Source of the DNA: Bacillota bacterium
GTDB lineage: Bacteria > Bacillota > Dehalobacteriia > UBA4068 > UBA4997
Direction of reading: 5' to 3'
Length of the DNA stretch: 58,073 nt
Assembly (NCBI GenBank): GCA_017397935.1
Contig: JAFQHN010000027.1
Coordinates: forward strand, 1-58,073
Shown here piece after piece: positions 26,389 to 33,744 of the stretch. Position 1 is the stretch's first letter. The number at the start of each line of letters is the position of its first letter. Under the pieces are notes generated by a model. That model was not told the origin of the DNA and ran no database searches. It saw only the letters and a program-made list of their open reading frames with translations. The position numbers were made by a program, and so were the translations under genes.

Positions 26389-27840
26389 ATGCGAAGTTTT
26401 CGGGAGATTTGCGCGGGGCTGGGCCGTGGATTATGGCCGGCCGGTGAGCAGGGACCGATGAATGAGCCGAGTGATTTGCAGGTTTTGGAATGGGAATTGA
26501 AGCGGTGGCTTGGCTCGGCGGAGAGGGAAAGAATGTTGCAGGGGCAGGCGTATTTTGAGGGCAACCATGATATTTTGCGGCAGCAGCGTATGGTGATCGG
26601 CCGTGGAGGTGAGCCTGAACCGGTGCGGAATTTGCCGGACAACAGGCTGGTGAATAATCAGTATGGCAAGCTGGTGAACCAGAAAACCGATTATATGCTG
26701 GGGCAGCCGTTGACCTGGGAGGTGGACGGAGCCGCCTTTGATAAGGCTTTGAAACGAATTTTTGACCACCGATTTATGCGGCAGCTGAAAAGGCTGGGCA
26801 AGGATTGTTACAACCATGGGATTGCCTGGCTGTACCCGTATGTGGATCAAGATGGGAAATTGGCTTTCAGGAGCTTTCCGGGGTATGAGATTTTGCCGTT
26901 TTGGCTGGATGCCGAGCATAGCAAGCTGGAATGTGCGGTGCGGTTTTATATGGTGGAGAGCTGGGTTGATGGCAAAATGCGCCCGGAATACAAGGTTGAA
27001 ATCTATGATTTGGCCGGGGTTCACAGCTTCCGCTGGGATAACGGCAGGCTGGTGCCGGAGGATGCCTGTCACCATGCTTATCTGCGGCATAATTTGCCCG
27101 ACGGCAGTTTTGAGCGGGTAAACTGGACCAAGGTGCCGTTGATTCCGTTTAAGCTGAATGAACGGGAGCAGCCACTTATCATGCGGGTGAAGGGGTTGCA
27201 GGACGCGCTGAACCGCATGATGTCTTGTTTTGAGAATGTGATGGAGGAGGACACGCACAACACGGTATTGGTTATTAAGAATTATGACGGGACGGATTTG
27301 GACGAGTTTCGGCATAATTTGGCGGCGTACGGTGCGGTGAAGGTGAAAACGGTGGACGGCGCTGCGGGCGGTATTGATACTCTTTCTGTCAATGTGGATG
27401 CGGAAAATTATCAGGCGATTATTGAGCTGCTGAAAAGTGCGATTATTGAAAACGGCATGGGCTTTGATACGCGGCTGGATAAGGGGTATCGCGCGGTGAA
27501 TGAGCTTTCTATCAAGGCGATGTATAGTGACATTTGTTTGGACGCCAACGATTTGGAATCGGAATGGCAGGCGGCTTTTGAGGAGCTGCTGTGGTTTGTG
27601 CAGGTGTATTTGTTAAACACCGGCCAGGGCAATTATCTGCACGAGGGTTGGCGCTTGATTTTTAACCGTGACATTATGGTGGATGAGAGTGAGGCGATCG
27701 CCAACTGTGTGAAATCGCAGGGAATCTTATCTGATGCGGCGATTGTGGCGCAGCACCCGTGGGTGAATGATGTGCGCGGTGAGCTGGCCCGATTGGAGAA
27801 GCAGAAATCGGCAGCGGCAAAACAGACGGGCGGAGAGTGA
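26389..27840 (+). CDS. Phage portal protein, SPP1 gp6-like
   Basis: 483 aa. The portal ring is the DNA entry vertex of the capsid. The segments NLPDNRLVNNQYGKLVNQKT (about 84-103) and DYMLGQPLTW are typical of SPP1_portal/XkdE-like proteins. The helical region before the C-terminus (EWQAAFEELLWFVQVYL) also fits. GGGGGGA precedes the ATG. The next gene, a tail hub protein, follows after 6 nt, where a head protein would be expected. Confidence 0.92.
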   Translation: MRSFREICAGLGRGLWPAGEQGPMNEPSDLQVLEWELKRWLGSAERERMLQGQAYFEGNHDILRQQRMVIGRGGEPEPVRNLPDNRLVNNQYGKLVNQKTDYMLGQPLTWEVDGAAFDKALKRIFDHRFMRQLKRLGKDCYNHGIAWLYPYVDQDGKLAFRSFPGYEILPFWLDAEHSKLECAVRFYMVESWVDGKMRPEYKVEIYDLAGVHSFRWDNGRLVPEDACHHAYLRHNLPDGSFERVNWTKVPLIPFKLNEREQPLIMRVKGLQDALNRMMSCFENVMEEDTHNTVLVIKNYDGTDLDEFRHNLAAYGAVKVKTVDGAAGGIDTLSVNVDAENYQAIIELLKSAIIENGMGFDTRLDKGYRAVNELSIKAMYSDICLDANDLESEWQAAFEELLWFVQVYLLNTGQGNYLHEGWRLIFNRDIMVDESEAIANCVKSQGILSDAAIVAQHPWVNDVRGELARLEKQKSAAAKQTGGE

Positions 27841-27846
27841 TGTGCC

Positions 27847-28803
27847 ATGCAGGTGCGGTTGATTATTAAATGCAGAGATGAATGGTTGGAGCCGCCTCTG
27901 CTGGATGAGCCGAGGCTGCTGCGGGCGGCCAATGCGGCGGCTGTTTTGGAGGCGGCCGTGGTGAAGAACGGCGCTTTGGATTTTGCCGAGGGGGCGGCGG
28001 TGCGTCTGCTGGCGGACGGCAAGGAAATATTCCGTGGGCGGGTTTTTGAGAAGCAGAGAACCCGGCCTGAGGTGATAAAAATTGTGGCGTATGATGAACT
28101 GCGTTATTGGCAGAACCGTGATTGCTGCATCTTTGAGGAGTTTATGCCGAGCGAGATGGTGCGGCGAATTGCGGCTATTCTTAATTTGCCGGTGGGCGAG
28201 GCAGCGGATTGCGGCATGATGCTGGCGGCGAGAGCGTATGACAACCGCAGGTATCTGGACATGATGAGCGATGTGCTGGACGAGGTGCTTAAAGCCAAGG
28301 GCAAACATTATTTTCTGCTGGCCGAGGGCGGTAAAATTTATCTGCGGGATTGTGAGGATATGCAGGTGGATCTGCTGCTGGATTTGACAACGATCGGTGG
28401 GTATGAGTATCGAACATCTATTGACCGGGGGTATGCCAACCGTGTGAAGGTGATTTATGAGGACAAGCGGAAAGCGCTGCGGCGGCAGTTTGTGGCCGAA
28501 AATCGGCAGGAGATCGAGCGTGTGGGTGTGCTGCAATATGTATCGAAGAGTGCGGCGGCGGACAAGCAGACGGCGGAGACAGCGCGGCAGCTGCTGCGGG
28601 AGCTGAACCGCCGCACCGACAGCCTGAGTGTGAGCGATGTGCCGGGGGATGTGCGGGTGCGTGGCGGCTCTCTGGTGTGGCTGCGGATGGATTTGGGCGA
28701 CCGTGTGGTGGATTGCCGGGCGCTGGTGCAGAAAGCGGTGCACAGATTTGTGGGCGGCGAGTGTTTGATGGATTTGGAGCTGGCGGCTGAATGGTTGGTG
28801 TGA
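27847..28803 (+). CDS. Tail hub protein, XkdQ-like (gp27/gpD type)
   Basis: 318 aa, close to XkdQ of PBSX (about 325 aa). It forms the central baseplate hub below the tail tube. The motif VAYDELRYWQNRDC and the later YVSKSAAADKQTAETARQLL are typical. In ordinary PBSX-type clusters it lies between the tape measure/LysM gene and XkdR; here it follows the portal gene, evidence of a rearranged tail module. Confidence 0.85.
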   Translation: MQVRLIIKCRDEWLEPPLLDEPRLLRAANAAAVLEAAVVKNGALDFAEGAAVRLLADGKEIFRGRVFEKQRTRPEVIKIVAYDELRYWQNRDCCIFEEFMPSEMVRRIAAILNLPVGEAADCGMMLAARAYDNRRYLDMMSDVLDEVLKAKGKHYFLLAEGGKIYLRDCEDMQVDLLLDLTTIGGYEYRTSIDRGYANRVKVIYEDKRKALRRQFVAENRQEIERVGVLQYVSKSAAADKQTAETARQLLRELNRRTDSLSVSDVPGDVRVRGGSLVWLRMDLGDRVVDCRALVQKAVHRFVGGECLMDLELAAEWLV

Positions 28804-29260
28804 GATTTGGTTGAGCGAGGATGAGAGTACGGCGGAAGTTGGGAGAATGGCTGAGCGGAGTTGAGAGGACAGCGGATGTTGGGATAATTGGTTGAGCGAG
28901 AGTTGAGAGAACGGCGGATGTTGGGAGAATGGCTGAGCGAGGTTGAGAGGACAGCGGAAGCTGGGAGAATGGCTGAGAGAGGTTGAGAGAACGGCGGAAG
29001 CTGGGATAATTGGCTGAGCGAGGTTGAGAGAACGGCGGATGTTGGGAGAATTGGTTGAGTGAGAGTTGAGAGAACGGCGGATGTTGGGAGAATGGCTGAG
29101 CGAGGTTGAGAGGACAGCGGAAGCTGGGAGAATGGCTGAGAGAGGTTGAGAGAACGGCGGAAGCTGGGAGAATGGCTGAGCGGAGTTGAGAGAACGGCGG
29201 ATGTTGTGAGATTGACTGAGTGAGGTTGAGAGAACGGCGGAAGCTGTAATCGTGAGAGAG
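28804..29260 (+). repeat. Family B tandem array, about 11 units
   Basis: The 484-bp gap between the hub gene and the next tail gene is almost wholly made of about eleven units of 39-42 bp. Pieces are GAGCGAGGTTGAGAG, ACGGCGGATGTTGGG and AGAATGGCT. A four-unit higher-order repeat is visible: 28881-29043 is nearly the same as 29044-29206 (period 163 bp). The array ends in TGTAATCGTGAG (29245-29256). No convincing gene is inside. Confidence 0.93.
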
Positions 29261-29287
29261 AGTTGTAATAGTGGGGATTTATAAGAG

Positions 29288-29734
29288 ATGTATCATTTTT
29301 TTATTGGGGATATGGAGCTGCCGTTGGCACCGGAGAAATATGCGCTGCGGCTGCCCAAGAAGAGTGAAGTTTTGACGCTGGCGGACGGCAGTGAGATGAG
29401 TTTGCCGCGGCCGTGCGGACTAAGGGAGATTAGTTTTGAGGTATTGCTGCCGTATTTTGCTGATGCGCCGCTGGTGAGGGACGGAGTGCAGGTGCGAAAG
29501 CCGATTTATTATATGAACCGGCTGGCGGAGTGGGCACAGAGTGCGGAACCCAGGCGATTGATTATTTATCGTACGCTGCCCAGTGGTGAGGAAATTTTTA
29601 ATACTAATATGCTGGTGACGCTGGACGGGTATCAGGTGTTGGAGATGGCAGATTTGGGGTTTGATGTGCGAGTGGCCATAAATCTGCGCGAGTACGGACA
29701 GCGTGTGACCAAAAAGTTTGCAGGAAAGCTGTGA
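29288..29734 (+). CDS. Baseplate/tail protein, XkdP-like, without LysM
   Basis: 148 aa. It starts MYHFFIGDMELPLAPEKYAL, has GLREISFEVLLPYF and ends MADLGFDVRVAINLREYGQR, the N-terminal domain of XkdP-type tail proteins. These are normally followed by a LysM peptidoglycan-binding domain, which is absent here. It probably joins hub and tube. It starts 28 nt after the repeat array. Confidence 0.82.
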   Translation: MYHFFIGDMELPLAPEKYALRLPKKSEVLTLADGSEMSLPRPCGLREISFEVLLPYFADAPLVRDGVQVRKPIYYMNRLAEWAQSAEPRRLIIYRTLPSGEEIFNTNMLVTLDGYQVLEMADLGFDVRVAINLREYGQRVTKKFAGKL

Positions 29735-29755
29735 TAGTAAAGTGAGGTGAGGTTG

Positions 29756-30106
29756 GTGCAGGGTGTGTGCGGGTTGGCCGAAACGATGTGGCAGCTGGTG
29801 CAGCGAGCCGAAGAACAGACTGAGGCGGTGAGTTTTATGTTTGGGGAGGTGGTGAGCAGCCAGCCGTTGCAGGTGCGGGTGGAGCAGCGATTGCTGCTGC
29901 CGCAGAGTGTTTTGGTGCTGACGGATGCGGTGATTGCCAAAGCGACCTTGCGTGATGCGGAGGATTGGGAGCCCGGTGACGAAAAGGTTTACAATGTGGT
30001 GCATAATTTGGCCGAGGGGGACCGTGTGCTGCTGGCCAAGATGCAGGGTGGTCAGCAGTTTGTGATTTTGAGCAAGTGTTATGCGGTGGAGGCGCTGAAT
30101 GAGTGA
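29756..30106 (+). CDS. Baseplate protein, DUF2577/XkdR-like
   Basis: 116 aa from the GTG at 29756, which follows GAGGTGAGG; GTG 29747 and TTG 29753 are possible alternatives. The pattern GEVVSSQPLQVRVEQRLLLP then AEGDRVLLAKMQGGQQFVIL is that of DUF2577 proteins. Its stop overlaps the start of the next gene (30103-30106), so the two are probably translated together. Confidence 0.8.
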   Translation: MQGVCGLAETMWQLVQRAEEQTEAVSFMFGEVVSSQPLQVRVEQRLLLPQSVLVLTDAVIAKATLRDAEDWEPGDEKVYNVVHNLAEGDRVLLAKMQGGQQFVILSKCYAVEALNE

Positions 30107-30978
30107 TTGATATTGAAAAGTTGGAGCTGGGGGCGGAATTGACCGCTGACCTGGATTTTTGGCTGAATGAGCCGGCGGCGGACGAAACCGGGTTGGCTGA
30201 TTGGCTGGCGGTTTTGGTATCCGGAGAGGATGAAAACGCCGAGTTTGAGAAGTCAGCCGACCTGTTGAGAGTGTTATCTTCTGCGGCGGCATGGGACGAA
30301 AGCACGGCGGAGATTATTAAAGCCGATGTGGCCTATGTGGACGATGCTGTTGATGGTATTGAAGAAAAATTATCGGTGGCGAATTGGCCGGAAATTGCCC
30401 CGAAGGACGGTGCGCCGGGAATGGTTGTAAATTCGGACGGGGATTTTGGCGAAACATTGTGGGAGCCCGGCGGCGTGCTGAATGACGCACCCGATGCGGC
30501 AGATGCGGCAGCGAGCGACGGGCAAGCCTTGGCGGTAACTGAGGCGGCGGGCGCGGCGGCTGACATTTTGGCGGGATTTGGTGCAGGCCGTGTGACAGCG
30601 GACGAGGCTGAGGATGGGCGAAATGTCGGGGTGATGGCCGGCGGATGGTGGGCGGACGGTGAGGCTATGATTACGGCGGTTGGCGAGGCCCCCGGACGGA
30701 TTGAGGATGAGCCCGGTGCTGCGTCTTGGGGCGAGAATGGGCCGGAAATGTGGCCGCTGATTGACCTGCCGGCAGCGGCAACGGGTGACATGGAGCGCCG
30801 GGCTGTTGACGGCGATGTGGAGCGCAAAACAGGATTGGCCGAGGCCTGGCATAACAATGATGCTGCGGAGGGCAGGCGTGATTTGGCTGACCTGGCGGCA
30901 AGGTTGGCCGGGCCGGTGGCCGATTTGGTGGCGGCCAGATTGAATGCTGAACTGCAAATAATGCTGCACAGCAGATGA
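30103..30978 (+). CDS. Acidic protein, possible very short tape measure
   Basis: 291 aa, GTG start coupled to the previous stop. It is very acidic and alanine-rich. The segment WGENGPEMWPLID (about residue 207-219) resembles the GExGPE..PL motif near the end of many tape-measure proteins, and the C-terminal helix (LADLAARLAGPVADLVAARL) also fits. It sits next to the chaperone gene, where a tape measure belongs. Known contractile-phage tape measures are much longer, so it may instead be a deletion remnant or an unrelated protein. Its stop codon TGA is formed by the first repeat unit of the following array. Confidence 0.5.
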   Translation: MIDIEKLELGAELTADLDFWLNEPAADETGLADWLAVLVSGEDENAEFEKSADLLRVLSSAAAWDESTAEIIKADVAYVDDAVDGIEEKLSVANWPEIAPKDGAPGMVVNSDGDFGETLWEPGGVLNDAPDAADAAASDGQALAVTEAAGAAADILAGFGAGRVTADEAEDGRNVGVMAGGWWADGEAMITAVGEAPGRIEDEPGAASWGENGPEMWPLIDLPAAATGDMERRAVDGDVERKTGLAEAWHNNDAAEGRRDLADLAARLAGPVADLVAARLNAELQIMLHSR

Positions 30979-31570
30979 GCGAGGTTGAGAGGACGGCGGA
31001 GGTTGGATAATAGCTGAGCGAGGTTGAGAGGAAGGCGTAAGTTGTGAGATAGGTTGAGCGAGGATGAGAGGACGGCGGAAGTTGCAGATTGGCTGAGCGA
31101 GGTTGAGAGAATTGCGGAAGTTGGGCGATTGGCAAAGCGGAGTTGTGAGAGACGGAAGCTGGGAGATAGGCTGAGCGAAGTTGAGAGGACAGAGGAAGTT
31201 GCAGATTGGCTGAGCGAGGTTGAGAGGACAGAGGAAGTTGGGCGATTGGCAAAGCGGAGTTGAGAGAACGGCGGAAGTTGCAGATTGGCTGAGCGAGGTT
31301 GAGAGGACGGCGGATGCTGAGGGATTGGCTGTACGGAGTTGAGAGAGACGGAAGTTGGGCGATTGGCAAAGCGGAGTTGAGAGAACGGCGGATGTTGGGA
31401 GATAGGCTGAGCGAGGATGAGAGGACGGCGGAAGTTGGGCGATTGGCAAAGCGAAGTTGAGAGGACGGCGGAAGTTGCAGATTGGCTGAGCGAGGTTGAG
31501 AGAACGGCAGATGTTGGGAGATTTGCAAAGCGAGGTTGAGGGAACGGCGGATGCTGTAATCGTGGATGGG
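30976..31570 (+). repeat. Family B tandem array, about 15 units
   Basis: About fifteen units of 37-41 bp, most 39 bp, fill the gap before the chaperone gene. Two unit variants tend to alternate: one ending TTGCAGATTGGCTGA and one ending TTGGGCGATTGGCAAA. The last unit ends in TGTAATCGTG (31555-31564). Because many units are 39 bp, one plus-strand frame reads as a 13-residue repeat (LSEVERTAEVADW) for a while, but it is broken by stops. Confidence 0.93.
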
Positions 31571-31635
31571 ATTTATGAGAACTGCAAAAGTTATAATCGT
31601 GGGGGAGAGTTGTAAGAGGAAGGAGTGAGTGGGTA

Positions 31636-32043
31636 ATGGCCAATAAATTGGCGGCGTTTTTGGCGGAGAATTCTCGGCGGGAGAATGTGCGGGTGGCGGT
31701 ATCGGCACGGTTTTTGGCGGAAAACGGCGAGGTGGAATTATGGGAATTGTGTCCGCTTTCGGCGAGGGATTTGCAGGAAATATTGGCGGCCGGTGCAGCG
31801 GAGGCCGGGTTTGCCGGACGAAATTTGCGCCAGAGGGAGTTGTTGCTGCGAATGTTGGTGAAATCGGTGGTGTATCCGGATTTATCGTCGGCGGAATTGC
31901 AGGATAGCTATGGTGTGATGGGCGAGGAGCAGTTGTTGTTGGCGATGCTTTCTCCGGGGGAATTTAAGGTTTTGGAGAAGGCTTTTGCGCGGTTGAATTT
32001 GGACAACGGCCTGAATGAGCGCGTGGTGGCGGCAAAAAACTGA
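31636..32043 (+). CDS. Tail assembly chaperone, XkdN-like (short form)
   Basis: 135 aa. It contains AELQDSYGVMGEEQLLLAML, the hallmark of XkdN-type chaperones, and ends VVAAKN. Such proteins bind the tape measure before tube polymerisation. The last sense codons form A AAA AAC (32034-32040) just before the TGA, a canonical -1 slippery heptamer, so a longer form is made by frameshifting into the next reading frame. Confidence 0.88.
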   Translation: MANKLAAFLAENSRRENVRVAVSARFLAENGEVELWELCPLSARDLQEILAAGAAEAGFAGRNLRQRELLLRMLVKSVVYPDLSSAELQDSYGVMGEEQLLLAMLSPGEFKVLEKAFARLNLDNGLNERVVAAKN

Positions 32044-32246
32044 TTGAGACCGGCGGGCGCGAGGTGCAGGCTGCTTTGGCGGCGCTGCTGCGCTGGGGAT
32101 GGCGGCCAAGTGATTTTGTGCGGCTGAGTGCGGGGGAGCTGGCCTTTGTGGTTGCCGGTCTGGAATGGGAGCAGGAGAAGCGAGAGCAGAGCAAAACGCA
32201 GCCGGAGCGCGGTAAGCAGGGGCGCAGGGTGCGTGGTTATAGATGA
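31636..32246 (+). CDS. Tail assembly chaperone, -1 frameshift product
   Basis: If ribosomes slip back one base at 32034-32040, translation continues as LIETGGREVQAALAALLRWG and ends at 32246, adding about 68 residues. The extension (LRWGWRPSDFVRLSAGELAF) resembles the second chaperone frame of PBSX/P2/Mu-type tail operons, which has no start or RBS of its own. This G/GT-style arrangement is conserved across long-tailed phages. The frame has no independent convincing start. Confidence 0.82.
32034..32040 (+). promoter_or_regulatory. Programmed -1 ribosomal frameshift site
   Basis: The heptamer A AAA AAC is in the correct zero frame (GCA AAA AAC TGA). The stop codon directly after the slip codon, and the open -1 frame that encodes a chaperone-like extension, support a functional slippery site. 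A GC-rich stretch downstream could form the stimulatory structure. Confidence 0.82.
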
Positions 32247-32261
32247 TGAGTGTGATTTTGG

Positions 32262-32302
32262 CTGAGCGAGATTGAGAGGACAGCGGAAGTTGTAATCGTG
32301 AG
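32262..32302 (+). repeat. Single family B repeat unit
   Basis: One isolated unit (GCTGAGCGAGATTGAGAG, then CAGCGGAAGT) lies in the spacer after the chaperone and already carries the terminal sequence TGTAATCGTGAG (32291-32302). It shows that the terminal sequence belongs to the last unit rather than to long arrays only. Confidence 0.85.
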
Positions 32303-32387
32303 CGAGCGATGAAAGTGCAGTAAGCGTTGGGTATTGGATTGGCGAGGGTGGTTTGGTGGGGAATGAGCCGGTGGAGATGCAATCGAA

Positions 32388-32460
32388 TAATACCGCCTGA
32401 GTCGGCGGAATAAAAATAGACGGCGCCGGCAGAGAGGGTTGCGGTTGCTGACCGGCGCAG
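32388..32460 (+). promoter_or_regulatory. Two hairpins before the scaffold gene
   Basis: CCGCC/GGCGG around 32391-32407 and GCGCCGG (32423-32429) with CCGGCGC (32452-32458) form two GC-rich stems in the leader of the scaffold gene. Neither is followed by a T-run. They may protect the mRNA end or be processing sites. Confidence 0.45.
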
Positions 32461-32476
32461 GAAAAAGGGAGGTTAT

Positions 32477-33097
32477 ATGCTGAAAGTTATGCGAAAGCTC
32501 TTTGGCGGGGTGGTCAATGAGCGAAATTATGCCGAGTTTCAGAAGGAATTGGGCAAAAAATTTGTCGCCAAGAGCGACTATAATGCCAAATTAGCTGATT
32601 TGAAGGCGGCGCAGGCGGAGTTGTCGGCTTTGCAAGGGGCGGCGGCTGAGAGTGAGGCGCTGCGTGGCCGCCTGGCTGCTTTGGAGGGTGAGTTGGCGGA
32701 GGTTAAGGCCGAATGTGCTGCCAAATTGCTGGCGGTGCGTGTTGACGCGGCGGTTGAGCGCTGTTTGCAGGCAGCCGGTGCCAAAAATGTGGCGGCGGTG
32801 CGTGGCTTGCTGGATTTATCGGCACCGGAGTTTGCGGGCGACGAGTTGATTGGCTTGCGTGAACAGGTGGAAGCGTTGCAGAAGGCGGAGGAATCGGCAT
32901 TTTTGTTTGAAGAAGAGCGCTTGGGGGACGCGGCGGATTGGGTCGGTTTTGTGCCGGCGGCGGCCGGAGATTTGCTGGACACCAGCTTTGCAGGTGGTTT
33001 TCGTCTGCGCTTGGAGCAGGCATCGGCGGCGCGCAACAGCTTGGAGGCTGTGAAAATTAAGCAGGCGGCTGCGGCCCAGGGCGTATTTTTGCCGTAA
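32477..33097 (+). CDS. Phage scaffold protein, GP20-like
   Basis: 206 aa. A long central coiled coil (about 40-110) and the segment LQAAGAKNVAAVRGLLDLSA are typical of the GP20 minor structural/scaffold family that guides capsid assembly. The C-terminal RLRLEQASAARNSLEAVKIK resembles a short domain found at the end of related phage proteins. It directly precedes the capsid gene, as expected, apart from a repeat array. AAAGGGAGG lies before the ATG. Confidence 0.85.
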   Translation: MLKVMRKLFGGVVNERNYAEFQKELGKKFVAKSDYNAKLADLKAAQAELSALQGAAAESEALRGRLAALEGELAEVKAECAAKLLAVRVDAAVERCLQAAGAKNVAAVRGLLDLSAPEFAGDELIGLREQVEALQKAEESAFLFEEERLGDAADWVGFVPAAAGDLLDTSFAGGFRLRLEQASAARNSLEAVKIKQAAAAQGVFLP

Positions 33098-33200
33098 GTT
33101 TTGGGGCGGCCGAAGGAGTGGTTTGGGCTGTGCCGGTGAGTAAAAGTGCGCAGTTGGGCGGAGGTTGGGTAAGAGCGAATTTGGCCGTGAGATGATGATT

Positions 33201-33681
33201 GGCTGAGCGAGGTTGAGAGAACAGCGGAGGTTGTGATAATGGCTGAGCGAGGTTGAGAGAACAGTGGAAGTTGGAGATAGACTGAGCGAGGTTGAGAGAA
33301 CGGCGGATGTTGGGGATTGGCAGAGCGAGGTTGAGAGGACGGCGGATGTTGTGATAATGGCTGAGTGAAGTTAAGAGGACGGCAGATGTTGAGGATTTGC
33401 TGAGCGAAGTTGGGAGAACAGCGGATGTTGGGAGAATGGCTGAGCGAGAGTAGAGAGTACGGCAGATGTTGGAATTGGTTGAGCGAGGTTGAGAGAACAG
33501 CGGATGTTGGGATAATTTGCTGAGCGAGGTTGAGGAGACGGCGGATGTTGGGAGAATGGCTGAGCGAGAGTAGAGAGTACGGCAGATGTTGGAATTGGCT
33601 GAGCGAGGTTGAGAGAACGGCGGATGTTGGGAGAATTGGCTGAGCGAGGTTGAGAGGGCGGCGGATGTTGTAATCGTGAGT
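33201..33681 (+). repeat. Family B tandem array, about 12 units
   Basis: About twelve units averaging 40 bp lie between the scaffold and capsid genes. A three-unit higher-order repeat with a period of exactly 120 bp is visible: 33421-33480 is almost identical to 33541-33600, including the variant GAGAGTAGAGAGTACGGCAG. The final unit ends in TGTAATCGTGAG (33669-33680). The 100 bp before it (33098-33200) may contain decayed units. No gene is visible. Confidence 0.93.
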
Positions 33682-33744
33682 GAGAGAGTGAAAGAAAATT
33701 TTTGTATTAGAGGATGAGTTCTTAAATTTGGAGGAGGAATTATT

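Noticed and set aside
31054..31263. Plus-strand frame of 69 codons in the repeats encoding a 13-residue repeat (LSEVERTEEVADW)
   Set aside because: It depends on a run of 39-bp units staying in frame; the frame breaks in neighbouring units and there is no ribosome binding site. It is kept only as a possible coding origin of the repeat.
30333..31643. Long open frames on the minus strand through the family B array (several hundred codons, serine/leucine/proline-rich repeats)
   Set aside because: The C/T-rich complement of the repeat has no stop codons in any frame, so long frames arise automatically. They overlap a real plus-strand gene, lack ribosome binding sites, and unit-length changes shift the frame.
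28804..33681. CRISPR array
   Set aside because: Units are contiguous variants of the same 39-40 bp sequence without unique spacers, lie between phage genes, and no cas gene is present.
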